Origin: Clostridiaceae bacterium
GTDB lineage: Bacteria > Bacillota > Clostridia > Oscillospirales > QAMX01
Direction: 5' to 3'
Assembly (NCBI GenBank): GCA_018384365.1
Contig: JAHAYX010000032.1
Coordinates: 66,826-130,825 of the forward strand
DNA: 64,000 nucleotides
Below are positions 1 through 9,600 of the stretch, piece after piece. The notes beneath the pieces are model-generated. The model did not search any database and was not told where the DNA came from. It was given only the letters and a program-made list of their open reading frames with translations. The position numbers and the translations under genes were made by a program. Every line of letters starts with the position of its first letter. Positions within the stretch are counted from its first letter, which is position 1.

Positions 1-23
1 ATATAATTCTTGCCTCTATGCAC
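1..23 (-). CDS. rplA: 50S ribosomal protein L1, first seven codons only
   Basis: The window edge cuts this gene after seven codons. Reading leftward, a GAGGAGG ribosome binding site (positions 31-37) precedes a GTG start at 23, and the first residues read M-H-R-G-K-N-Y. L1 proteins typically begin with a short basic run such as RGKKY, and rplA normally follows rplK, which ends at 110. The call rests on that order and the start peptide. Confidence 0.7.
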
Positions 24-93
24 TTTATTTCCTCCTCATAGTGGTTAGTCGGGCGAATACACCGTGTGCGGTATTCATATCCTCCCACTTTGT

Positions 94-115
94 GAATAAG
101 GTTCTTCCCTTATTC
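94..115 (-). other. 8-bp hairpin over the rplK stop codon
   Basis: GAATAAGG (94-101) pairs perfectly with CCTTATTC (108-115) around a 6-nt loop. It overlaps the rplK stop and lies 56 bp before the rplA ribosome binding site. No T-run follows, so it is not an intrinsic terminator. It could be an mRNA processing or stability element between rplK and rplA. Confidence 0.4.
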
Positions 116-535
116 CTCAACTAAGATACCCATACTGCGGGCAGTACCGGCAATCATGCTCATTGCAGCTTCCACGGAAGCGGCATTCAGGTCGGGCATT
201 TTCTGCTCGGCGATCTTGCGGCAATCAGCCTTGGAAAGCGTTGCAACCTTGGTCTTGTTGGGTTCACCGGAACCGCTCTCAATACCGCATGCCTTCTTAA
301 TCAGCACAGGTGCGGGCGGAGTTTTCGTGATAAAGCTGAAAGAACGGTCGGCATAGATCGTGATGATAACCGGGATGATCAGGCCGATGTCGTTTTTCGT
401 GCGCTCATTGAATTCTTTTGTGAAGCCCATGATGTTGATGCCGTGCGGGCCAAGTGCGGAGCCAACCGGAGGGGCTGGAGTTGCTTTGCCGGCCGGAATC
501 TGTAATTTAACGTAACCTACTACCTTCTGTGCCAC
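110..535 (-). CDS. rplK: 50S ribosomal protein L11
   Basis: L11 of the large ribosomal subunit, which binds the GTPase-associated region of 23S rRNA. From the GTG at 535 the protein is 141 residues, the usual family length, and starts [12 protein letters not shown]. The AGGAGG at 547-552 lies 11 nt upstream. The open frame extends further upstream but that part does not look like L11, so I use the inner GTG. The signature [13 protein letters not shown] is intact, followed by [15 protein letters not shown]. It is fourth in the leftward run rpmG-secE-nusG-rplK-rplA. Confidence 0.97.
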   Translation of the reverse strand: MAQKVVGYVKLQIPAGKATPAPPVGSALGPHGINIMGFTKEFNERTKNDIGLIIPVIITIYADRSFSFITKTPPAPVLIKKACGIESGSGEPNKTKVATLSKADCRKIAEQKMPDLNAASVEAAMSMIAGTARSMGILVEE

Positions 536-629
536 CTTTAGGTGCACCTCCTTAGATGAATGTGGTAATTCATACGGACGCTCCCGCGTCCTCCCACGTC
601 GCGCGGGGTCAAGGCGCTGTTCCGGCGCC

Positions 630-1154
630 TTATATCGCTGTAACCTGATGGAGCTCCAGCTCCACCGGGGTCTCGCGGCCAAACATGGAAACGATCACGC
701 GAACACGGTTCTCGCTCTCGTTGATTTCGTCCACAACGCCGATAAAGTTCGTAATCGGACCGTCGGTGACGCGAACCTGATCCCCAACCTTGTAGGAAAG
801 GGAAACCTTCGGTTCTTTCTGGTCAATACCAAGTGCGGCGACTTCTTCGTCTGTCAGCGCCACGGGCTTCGACCCGGGCCCGACAAACCCGGTGACACCG
901 CGGGTATTCCGGACTACATGCCAGCTGTCGTCAGTCATGATCATCTTGATGAGGACATACCCCGGGAAGATTTTGTGCTCCACTTCCTTCTGGGAGTTCT
1001 CACGGACTTCAAGGACAGTCTCAGTCGGGATGTTGACTGCGAAGATGAGGTCGTGCAGCTTTCTGGTTTCGATTGTCTTTTCAATGGTCGCGGCTACTTT
1101 GTTTTCATAGCCGGAATAGGTATGCACAACATACCATCTTGCTTCATCCGCCAT
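630..1154 (-). CDS. nusG: transcription termination/antitermination factor NusG
   Basis: NusG binds RNA polymerase and modulates pausing and termination. The 174 residues show the N-terminal NGN domain ([14 protein letters not shown] near the start, then FPGYVLIKM and [11 protein letters not shown]) and a C-terminal KOW domain (about residues 118-174: [17 protein letters not shown]). Length and order match the family. It sits between secE and rplK, the classic context. Confidence 0.97.
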   Translation of the reverse strand: MADEARWYVVHTYSGYENKVAATIEKTIETRKLHDLIFAVNIPTETVLEVRENSQKEVEHKIFPGYVLIKMIMTDDSWHVVRNTRGVTGFVGPGSKPVALTDEEVAALGIDQKEPKVSLSYKVGDQVRVTDGPITNFIGVVDEINESENRVRVIVSMFGRETPVELELHQVTAI

Positions 1155-1198
1155 ATGACACCACCTTAAACTTTGATCTGCTTATGACGAGGAAGCCA

Positions 1199-1504
1199 TT
1201 AATAACCGGTTGCAAGTTTCAAAAGCTGTTCCAGAATGAGCTTCTCAAACGCAAAGTCCAAAAGCCCAACAAGAACGCCGACTATGACCAGCACCACCAG
1301 AACAACGGCGGTGTTTTTTAAAACCTGCTTCTTCGTCGGCCATACGACCTTCTTGAACTCGCTCTTGAGTTCGCGGAACCACTTTCCTGCACGGGCCATG
1401 GCATCGCGGAAGGTCATTTTCTTCTTTTTCGGCTTGGCTGCTTCCTTTGCAGGACGCGCTTCGGCTGCCGGTTCGATAGCCTGTGCGATTTTCTTTTTAA
1501 ACAT
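1199..1504 (-). CDS. secE: preprotein translocase subunit SecE
   Basis: Small membrane subunit of the SecYEG translocon. The 101 residues have a charged, lysine-rich N-terminus (about 1-35), the conserved amphipathic motif WFRELKSEFKKVVWPTKK, and one transmembrane helix near the C-terminus (VVLVVLVIVGVLVGLL). The length is somewhat above the roughly 60-75 residues of many Gram-positive SecE proteins because of the charged N-terminal extension. It lies 13 bp after rpmG and just before nusG. Confidence 0.95.
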   Translation of the reverse strand: MFKKKIAQAIEPAAEARPAKEAAKPKKKKMTFRDAMARAGKWFRELKSEFKKVVWPTKKQVLKNTAVVLVVLVIVGVLVGLLDFAFEKLILEQLLKLATGY

Positions 1505-1517
1505 AAGCGCAGCTCCC

Positions 1518-1667
1518 TTATCTGGATTCTCTGTGAACAGTATGCTTTCTGCAGAAACGGCAATACTTATTCATCTCAAGACGATCGGGATCGTTCTTCT
1601 TGTTTTTGAACGTATTGTAGTTGCGCTGCTTGCACTCTGAACAGGCAAGAGTGATCTTTGTACGCAT
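1518..1667 (-). CDS. rpmG: 50S ribosomal protein L33
   Basis: Too short for a routine ORF cutoff but clear on reading. The ATG at 1667 follows a GGAGGTG ribosome binding site, and the 49 residues start M-R-T-K-I-T-L-A-C. Two Cys pairs (C-x2-C near residue 9 and C-x2-C near residue 36) would form the zinc site of the Cys-containing L33 type. The C-terminus is basic. First gene of the rpmG-secE-nusG-rplK operon; a good promoter lies 85 bp upstream. Confidence 0.95.
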   Translation of the reverse strand: MRTKITLACSECKQRNYNTFKNKKNDPDRLEMNKYCRFCRKHTVHRESR

Positions 1668-1751
1668 AAAACGGCACCTCCTGTATTTTTAGCCTCCCTG
1701 AACCGGATCAGTGATTTTGAACATAAAAAAAGAACCCGGACAGGTACATCT

Positions 1752-1780
1752 ACTATACCATAGAGGGGATGAAAGGTCAA
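1752..1780 (-). promoter_or_regulatory. promoter of the rpmG-secE-nusG-rplK-rplA operon
   Basis: On the minus strand, TTGACC (1775-1780) is separated by 17 nt from TATAGT (1752-1757), a good sigma-A match, 85 bp upstream of rpmG. Confidence 0.75.
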
Positions 1781-1953
1781 GAGTTTTTTTAAAATTCTTG
1801 CACTTTTTCTGATTTCCCTGCGTGTTTTGCGGCGGTTTTGGATGGAATGTATGCAAAACCGTTCCGGTCCGGGAAAAGAGGGGGAAGAAAGGGCAAAATT
1901 CCGTCCGCGTCTGTGTTCCGGTAAAAAAACTTTCGAAAATGCGCAAAAAACGC

Positions 1954-1981
1954 TTGACATCTGCGTAAATACTGGTATAAT
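1954..1981 (+). promoter_or_regulatory. promoter of rplJ-rplL
   Basis: TTGACA (1954-1959), 16-nt spacer, TATAAT (1976-1981). Both hexamers match consensus. It drives rplJL through a leader of about 190 nt and is divergent from the rpmG promoter. Confidence 0.85.
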
Positions 1982-1987
1982 ACCTTT

Positions 1988-2163
1988 GTTGTGTGCAAGC
2001 ACAGCATGAGTTTTCCGAAGACAGTACGGGAAAAACAGAAGTGTTTTTCATAACCGGCGCTCCGCGCCCCCGCACCGAGGAAGGCACTGACAGTTTCATG
2101 ACAGTTTTGCCTTTACCCTTTTGTCTTTGGATGCCCATGGACAAAAGGTTTTTTTATTTCACT
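1988..2163 (+). ncRNA. ribosomal protein L10 leader
   Basis: The 5' untranslated region of rplJ carries the block CCGAAGACAGTA (near 2016) and later CACCGAGGAAGG (near 2075), which match what I recall of the Firmicute L10 leader, where L10(L12)4 binds its own mRNA. It ends in a terminator-like hairpin. The expected effect is premature termination when free L10 is in excess. Identification is by eye. Confidence 0.7.
2117..2155 (+). terminator. attenuator terminator in the L10 leader
   Basis: CCTTTTGTC (2117-2125) pairs perfectly with GACAAAAGG (2140-2148) and is followed directly by seven T residues. It lies between the rplJ promoter and the rplJ ribosome binding site, so it is an attenuator and not an end-of-operon terminator. 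Confidence 0.8.
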
Positions 2164-2177
2164 AGGAGGTGACTGAT

Positions 2178-2714
2178 TTGCCGAACGCAGCAGTTCTCAA
2201 GGAGAAACAGGAGATCGTAGCGCAGCTTGCCGAAAAGATGAAAAACGCAAGCGCGGGCGTGCTTGTTGATTACAAGGGCATCACCGTAGCGAACGATACC
2301 AAACTGCGTCGAGAGCTCAGAAACGCCGGAGTCGAGTACAGCGTCGTTAAGAACACTCTGACGAAGCTGGCAGCTGACCAGATCGGTTTTTCCGAAATCG
2401 ACGAACATTTAAACGGCACCACGGCCATCGCCATCAGCCCGTCCGACCCGATTGCCGCCGCAAAGATCCTGCATAACTATGCCAAGGATTCCAACGGCGC
2501 TTTCTCGATCAAAGTCGGTTTTGTTGATGGTAAAGTCATCAGTGCAGCCGAAGTGGAAGAACTGGCCACCATTCCCTCTCGCGAGGGCCTGCTGACCAAG
2601 CTCCTCTACTGCCTGACCAATGGCCCGCGCAGCCTTGCCATCGCGCTGAACGCACTCGCAGAAAAGAATACCGAGGGTACCGCCGAAGCCGCGGAAGCCC
2701 CGGCAGAAGCTTAA
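2178..2714 (+). CDS. rplJ: 50S ribosomal protein L10
   Basis: L10 anchors the L7/L12 stalk to the ribosome and autoregulates its operon. I start at TTG 2178, because AGGAGGT (2164-2170) lies 7 nt upstream; the GTG at 2169 overlaps that site. The product is 178 residues starting M-P-N-A-A-V-L-K-E-K. The N-terminal RNA-binding domain contains LVDYKGITV and LRRELRNAGVEYSVVKNTL. The C-terminus is Ala/Glu-rich, as expected for the L12-binding tail. Confidence 0.95.
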   Translation: MPNAAVLKEKQEIVAQLAEKMKNASAGVLVDYKGITVANDTKLRRELRNAGVEYSVVKNTLTKLAADQIGFSEIDEHLNGTTAIAISPSDPIAAAKILHNYAKDSNGAFSIKVGFVDGKVISAAEVEELATIPSREGLLTKLLYCLTNGPRSLAIALNALAEKNTEGTAEAAEAPAEA

Positions 2715-2747
2715 TCAAAGCGTTACAAGATTTGGAGGTAATTACGA

Positions 2748-3125
2748 ATGGCTAGCGAAAAAATCACGAACTTTATCGAAGAGATCAAAGCTATGACGGT
2801 CCTCGAGCTCAATGAGCTCGTAAAGGCTATTGAAGAAGAATTCGGCGTTTCCGCTGCTGCTGCTATCGCTGTTTCCGCTGCTCCGGCTGCCGGCGCTGCT
2901 GCTGCTGAAGAGAAGACCGAGTTCGACGCCATCCTGACCAGCTTTGGCGCCAACAAGATCAACGTTATCAAGGTTGTCCGTGAGATCACCGGTCTCGGCC
3001 TCAAGGAAGCCAAAGACCTCGTTGACAACTGCCCGAAGCCCCTCAAGGAAGCTGTCTCCAAGGAAGATGCCGAAGAGATCAAGAAGAAGCTCGAAGAGGC
3101 TGGCGCTTCTGTCGAAATCAAGTAA
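2748..3125 (+). CDS. rplL: 50S ribosomal protein L7/L12
   Basis: Stalk protein that recruits translational GTPases. The 125 residues have the N-terminal dimerisation helix (about 1-35), an Ala-rich hinge (about 36-55) and the C-terminal factor-binding domain with [25 protein letters not shown] lies 10 nt before the ATG. It follows rplJ by 33 bp. rpoB, which often follows rplL, is absent; a strong terminator ends the operon here. Confidence 0.97.
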   Translation: MASEKITNFIEEIKAMTVLELNELVKAIEEEFGVSAAAAIAVSAAPAAGAAAAEEKTEFDAILTSFGANKINVIKVVREITGLGLKEAKDLVDNCPKPLKEAVSKEDAEEIKKKLEEAGASVEIK

Positions 3126-3148
3126 GTTTTATTGCCTGAGACTCCCGT

Positions 3149-3185
3149 CGGACGGTGCTTTGCAAAGCACCGTCCGGCGTTTTTT
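3149..3185 (+). terminator. rplJL terminator
   Basis: A perfect 28-nt palindrome (3149-3176, half site CGGACGGTGCTTTG) followed by a T-run (3180-3185), 24 bp after rplL. The palindrome has almost no loop; the central bases would open to form one. Confidence 0.85.
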
Positions 3186-3239
3186 CTGCCAAAAACCGAT
3201 GAGAGATCCATATTTCTTCCTTTGGAACAGGAATATCGG

Positions 3240-3268
3240 GGAACCTGCGGATGCGGGTTCCTTTTTTT
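3240..3268 (+). terminator. second terminator after rplL
   Basis: GGAACCTGC (3240-3248) pairs with GCGGGTTCC (3253-3261, one G-T pair) around GGAT, followed by seven T residues. It sits 55 bp beyond the first rplL terminator, so it is either a backup terminator or the end of a short transcript I cannot identify. Confidence 0.7.
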
Positions 3269-3415
3269 GTCAAAAAATAGCTTCGGCTCAGGGAAAAGCC
3301 ATGGCAGGAATGGCTGTCATGAACACAACTGGGGATTCTGTGAAAAAACGAAGAAAATCTGTTGGTCCCTACAGGAAAAATGCAGTATAGGAAGAAGAAA
3401 AGTGCAGAATAATGC

Positions 3416-3445
3416 TTGACATATTTGATTTGTATATACTATAAT
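3416..3445 (+). promoter_or_regulatory. promoter of the giant surface-protein gene
   Basis: TTGACA (3416-3421), 18-nt spacer, TATAAT (3440-3445). Both hexamers are consensus. The predicted transcript has a leader of about 175 nt. Confidence 0.8.
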
Positions 3446-3451
3446 GGATAT

Positions 3452-3620
3452 AGCTATAGATGGCATTCTGCCGGAGAGGAGGAAAAAAATCGCAGGCCGC
3501 GGAAAACCTTATAAAGGTGTTTCCACGCTGTGATAACCTGGCTGAACTTGTCAAGCAACTGGCTGCATGGCGATACACGGAAGCTGATCACTGCCATGCA
3601 TCCATATCCCAATACAATGC
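3452..3620 (+). promoter_or_regulatory. structured 5' leader of the surface-protein gene, class unassigned
   Basis: The leader contains a hairpin (GGAAA at 3501 pairing with TTTCC at 3520-3524, continued by ACCTT/AAGGT with one bulged G). Flanking it are ATGGCA (3460-3465) and TGCCAT (3592-3597), which could close a larger structure. I compared it by memory with c-di-GMP-I, c-di-GMP-II, c-di-AMP, cobalamin and fluoride riboswitches and found no convincing match. The function is unknown. Confidence 0.35.
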
Positions 3621-3629
3621 AAAGGAGCG

Positions 3630-6600
3630 ATGAAGAAGATGAAAACCGGAAAGCGCATATTCAGCATGATCCTCGTTTTTGCGCTCGTGCTGACTATGCT
3701 GCCCGCAGTCACATTTGCTGCCAATACAGGCTTTACCCACAGCGGCAACAATGCTGGCAGTTATACGGTTGCGTATAACAACGGGCTTTACACTGTTACG
3801 GCCGCTGAGGGCTATGTGCTGAACTCGGTCAGCGCGCAGTTTGATGACGACGGGTCGTTCAGTAAGTATCAATGGGGCAACTGGCAGACTTACATGCCGG
3901 TTAATGGCGTTGTGACATTCATGCGTCCTGTCGTAAGTGAAACGTTGTCATTCTTTGACAACTTTTACGTTGTGACAACTGCAATCCCCGGCAAGACCAA
4001 CACTACAACTACGGTGACCGGCACCCAGACGCAGCTTGAGGAAGGAAAATCTTATACTTTCTCGGCAACTGTGGCAGGTGCCCCGGAAAACGGCTCCATC
4101 GTGATTTTCACGATGCCGGACGGTTCCAAGGTGAACGCCTATACGGTGAACGGCGTGGCACAGGCGGACTGGACCGTGCCGATGAACTTTTATCAGAACG
4201 GTATCCTGGCTGCCGGACAGGTGTCTGCGCAGTTTTTGGGCACGGATACGCTGAATGCCAGCGATGGCCAGCTTGCCGTGACGCTGAAAACTCGCACCCT
4301 CTCCAATGCGCAGGCTAAAATTGATGTGACGGGCCTGACCGGTACCCTGCAGACCCAGACGACCTACACCAGGCTCACTGTAACGGGTGTGCAGGATATG
4401 CAGGGCAATACCCTGACGGAAGACACCCATTATACCGTCACCTGGCAGAAAAGCGTAAATGGCGGCGTAACCTGGGTTACGGCTTCCAACACGAATGTGA
4501 TGTTTGTGGATATGGATACCATTTATAAGGCAATCGTATCCCCGAAGGATCCTTACGCATTCGGCGAATTTGAACTTTCCATCGCTGCCGAAGCACTTTA
4601 TTCGACAACGGCATCCGGCTTCAGCATAGTCGGCAAGAATGGCTCTACGGTGCTTTATGAAGGGCAGCCTGCCACATTGTCCGTCTCTGTTTTAGCTGTT
4701 GGCGGAACAGTTCATTTCTATGAGGATCAGACCTTTATCGGCGAAGCTTATGTTGTCGATAAGCAGGCGGTTCTGAAGCTGACCGATGCGATGATGAACC
4801 GTACGCTGACTGCCGGTACGCATACTTACCGTGCGGTCTACAGCGGCGTGGCCGGCAGATATAACAGCGTGGTCGCGACACTGAGCAAGACGGTTCTTTC
4901 CGGCACGCTTCCGACAACCGGATGGGACATTCTGGTCCGGAATGTGACGGATTTGGAGACCGGCACGCATGCGACTCTGGCCGAGACCGACATCGGTGAT
5001 CAGATCACCCTGTCGCTCCAGCTTCCCGACGGCGTGGCGGCAACAGATTATACCGTCGAGTGGTTCGGTTCCACGGACGGTGAGCACTATGTGCTGCTGG
5101 ATTCTCATGATCAGACCGTTACGGTTGTTCCGATGAATAACCTGTATCGCTACTATGCGGTTGTATATCCGTCCGATATCGGTAATTTCTATCGTCCGGT
5201 AAACGGCATTTCCATCGAGCCGGTGATCTTTGGCGATGCAAAGAATACCACACGCGTGGAAATGACAACCGCGACCCCCATGCCTTATGAGCACACCAAG
5301 ATGACGGTGAATGTCTCTGTATGGGATACACTGAATAACACCAGCATCCTTGATGATATCCCTGTCAAGGGCGGTACGGTGACACTGCGCCTCGGCGGCC
5401 AGGACCTTGAAACGCTGCCGGTGGATGCTTCCGGTATGGCCACCTTCACGGTGGATGTTCCGGCGGCGGGTGATGTCTACACGTACACTGCCGAGTATTC
5501 CGGCAATGCGGTGTACTACACAAGCAGCGACAGCACCTTTGACTTCCAGGACGGCACGACAAAAATCGAGGTTGAGCCTGAAAAGGAAGTATTTGTTGAT
5601 ATCGGCGATATCTTCGCTCGCTCGAATGTGATTGTCTGGATGCCCATTGACGAGGACAGCGTTGACAACACGATTACGATTCGTGATAACAGCGGCAAGA
5701 CGGTTACTTCCATGACAAGCGGTGAGGAATATACCCTGACTGCACCGGATGTCTATACGGAGTTCTTTTATAAGGATGCTGCCGGGAAAGTGATCACGGC
5801 CTATGTCGAGCTGGCGGAAAATGTGGACTTCTATTATGAGTGGCAGATTTCCGAAGACAGCGGAAACACCTGGACGACCAAGGGCAACCGTGACAAGACG
5901 CTGACGGATGTGATTGCGGATGACGATGTCCTCTATAAAGTCCGCGCTATTCCGACGCAGAATTATAAGGAGCCGACCGGCGGTCTGGACTCCGAAACCA
6001 CCGAAAAGGCTGCACGGATTGAAGGAAAGCTGCTGATTTCCGTACGGACCGGCCTGACCGAAGGTTTTGTCGATTATAATGAGGCTCAGGGTGAAGACGA
6101 GTTTGCCTTTGCAGACACTTACGAAGGCAATGCAGTTACCATCCGTGCCACGTTGTACAATTATTCGGATGAGGGCTTCAATATTTTCAAGGAGCCGAAT
6201 TTTGACGATCCGTTTGCTGCCCCGACCGGTTATGTGCGTTTCTACTATGTACCGATGGGCAATCAGGATACAGACTCCTTCGAGATTGATCCTCTCGGCG
6301 ACAACTGGATTCCGATTCTGGACGAAAACGGCTCTGCAAACATTAAAATTCAGGCCAGCGATGACCTGAGCGAGGCATATGCTGCAGTGACGACGTCTGA
6401 GCTGCCTGTGGCGGCAGACGGCAGAATGCAGAATGTTCTCATTGTAGCGGAATACTACGGCGACAATACTTATATGGTTTGCAACAGCATCCAGGATCTC
6501 AGCGAAGGCGGGGATGCCGTGTCCACCTATGTCACGCTTGCTCCTGTTGTGCGTGTCTGGTCTTCTGTCCCGTATGTAAACCTCACGACAGAGGATCTCG

Positions 6601-9600
6601 TGGACGACAATCCGGTGGGTATTGTGATTACGGCGCCGGAAGCCACCCGCGATCCGGAAAACGGCGAGACCATCCCGGTCTTTGACGACGGTACGCTGGT
6701 TCAGGCGAATCCGGATGACCTTGGTAATCTGTACGGCGATGGTTCTCTCCAGTCGATTGAACTGACGACTCCGCTTTATACCCGTGACGGCTACGACAAT
6801 TCTGTGTTAAGTACCATTACGGGAGGAACAATCTCCGCTTTGCTGCAGATAGACAGCGGAGAAGACAGCAGCATCGGTCTGGACCGTCGTCTGGACAGCA
6901 AGGATGTGAATCCGCTTGCAATTCTGAATGCCGATGAGCATTATGATATTTACTGGGAGTATTGCCCGGACTATAAGGCAGAGCTTGTCAAGACCAACGA
7001 AGATGGTGTGATCGGCGCCGCAATCGACAGTGCAGCCGGCGACGGAAACACCTGGATGGCCATTGAGGGCTCCACCAACTGGCATACGATCTATGTAACG
7101 CCGGAGTATGCAAGCTATGCTTTCCGTGCGCGCATTGTGGTACGTAATACGAATGCCACGAAGGCGGCATTTAACGGCGATGACGCTGTAAAACACTCGA
7201 TAATCCATGAAGTTGCTGACCAAAAGGATGAAAATGCCTGCCAGGTTCTTTACGGAAATGTGACAACTAAGTCTGCTGCCCGCACGACCTATTATTCCAA
7301 TGTCCTGCTGGTGAATTTCGGAGAAAATGCTGCATCTGCTGCACTCGAAGCAGTCATCAGCCCGGCAAGTTCCGGTGCCAAGGGCGGAGATACTGTCACG
7401 ATTGACGCATTTGTATACGGCGGTTCGACCTCCGCAAATCCGGAAGGCTATGCGGAACTGTATGTCGATACCTTTGAAGAAGACGAATGGGTGAAGATCG
7501 ACGAACTGGAAGGCGCAGCGTTCACCGTTTCCGACCGCGATGACGATTACCGTCAGGCGCTTGTCAACGGTGAAGCTGTCTGGAACCTCCAGAATGTCCA
7601 GCCCGGTATTTACAGCTTCAAGATCGTTTATCAGAATGCGGATGGTACTCTTGCCTCTGAAAAGTATATTTATAACTACATTGTCCGTGACGATACATAT
7701 GAAATTGCGCTGAATCCTGTGGAAGAGATCTACGACGGTGAATCCCACGCGGCTGAGATTGTAGTGACGGATTACAGCGAGGATGGAACGTCCAACGGCG
7801 TGATGAATGTTGGGGACTGGACCTGGAAGTATTATGAGTATACCCAGGATAACAACGACGAGTACATCGATCTTGTGCAGCTTGTCCTTGACAACATCGT
7901 TTACTACTATTACGAACTGGGCGAGAACGGCTATGCGGCAGAGCCTGCTGCAGTCGCTCCGGTAGACCACGGCGATTATAAGGTAGATGCAGTCCTTCTG
8001 GATACGCTGGCTCTGACCCGCCGCAGTGTCTCCGCAGATTCTGCGGTAAAGGTTCTGAAGCGTGCGGTTAATCTGGAGACTGTCACATACCAGACGGAGA
8101 TTTATGATCCGACTAATCTCTCCGAACGTGCGGTCAACGTACTGTATACGGAACTGAATCAGGCACCTGTGACCTCCAAGGTTGCAAACGCCGACACCGG
8201 TTTCTATACCTACGGCACGAATGGCACACTTCCGAGTCAGGAAGCAGATGTTTCCTATGATTCCGGTATCTCGAATCCCGGCACCGGCATTCCCGCACGC
8301 GAAGGCAGCAATGCAATCGGTGTTGTAGCCGGTGATACGGTCTTTGCGCGTGTGCTCAGCGCAGCAGTTGCAGAAGGCGAGTATGCCGCAGGCACAAACC
8401 GCACTGTTGCAATCGTTGCCACGCTGGATGGCGCTGATGCAGAAAACTATTACCTCGTTCAGAAGGGCACGACCGAGGGTGCAATGATCGATGACGGAAC
8501 GGAAACCTACACGAATTTCCCGATCGATATTTATCGCAACCAGGTTTATGCCGGCTGGACCGGAACAGATGCGGACAGCTTTGCAGCAGTAGATGAATCC
8601 GGCACTACTTCTCCGGTTATGGAAGTTGAGGTCTACTACCACGGTGAAGGCAAGATCGCTCTTGTCGGAACAGGCGTTTGGACCGAGCGCGCCGGCTTCT
8701 CTGCACTGACAGAAGCTGATCAGTGGGACGACGAAAATGGTAACACGCTTGTACCGGCTGACCTGACCAGAGATGGCCTGTACACGATCGTTGTTCGCCC
8801 GAAGGACGCCGCGAATTATAAGGGCGGTGCTTCCACGAAGTTCGTTGTTACAACTGATGCAAGCGGCAATGTAACCCGTACTTATAACAAGACCATGGAC
8901 GAACTTGCCGCGCCGACGCTGTTTGATATCAAGGATACGCAGCAGATTTATGACGGAACGGCCAAAACAGTTACTGTTTTGCTGACGAACCCGGCATATT
9001 CCACGGATGACGTCGTGGTCGAGTACACCTTTGACGGCGTGGTTGCAAGTGGCAACGATGCAGGACGTTACGGCGTTGCGGTATCCGTTGCAGATAAAAA
9101 CGGCGTGACGCTGGATTCCCCGTATGCCACCGTCGGTATTCTGACGGTCTATCGCGGAGAATATGAATATGCTGCTCCGGTTGTTTCGGATAAAACCTAT
9201 GACGGTGAGCCTGTCGTAGTTGCTAATGAAAAAGAATATCCGAACGGCACCTATTTCACTTTCTCCGGCGGCCGCATCAAGGGCGTCAGTTATGATGCAC
9301 CTGTCGATGCCGGTAAGTATGTTGTCACCGCGCATATCCCGAACACGCACAAATACGCAGAAACGACTGTGAGCGCCACGTTTGTCATCGAAAAGAAGAC
9401 TGTTCGTGCTCAGGTGATGAATGCATATAACGAACGCTTCACGACAATCGCCAAAGCAGATATTCTCTGGGACGGTTTTGTCGAGGGCGACAGCTCCTTC
9501 TCTGACATTCTCATCCAGCCGAGTTTTGCTCAGGTTTCCCGCTATCCGACTCATGTTGGCCAGTACGACCTGACCGCCGTTGAGGTAAGCTTTGGTAAGG

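Noticed and set aside
3452-3629. c-di-GMP, fluoride or cobalamin riboswitch in the surface-protein leader
   Set aside because: Short resemblances exist (for example ATGGCATTCTGCC to the fluoride motif) but the conserved cores are missing and the gene function does not fit.
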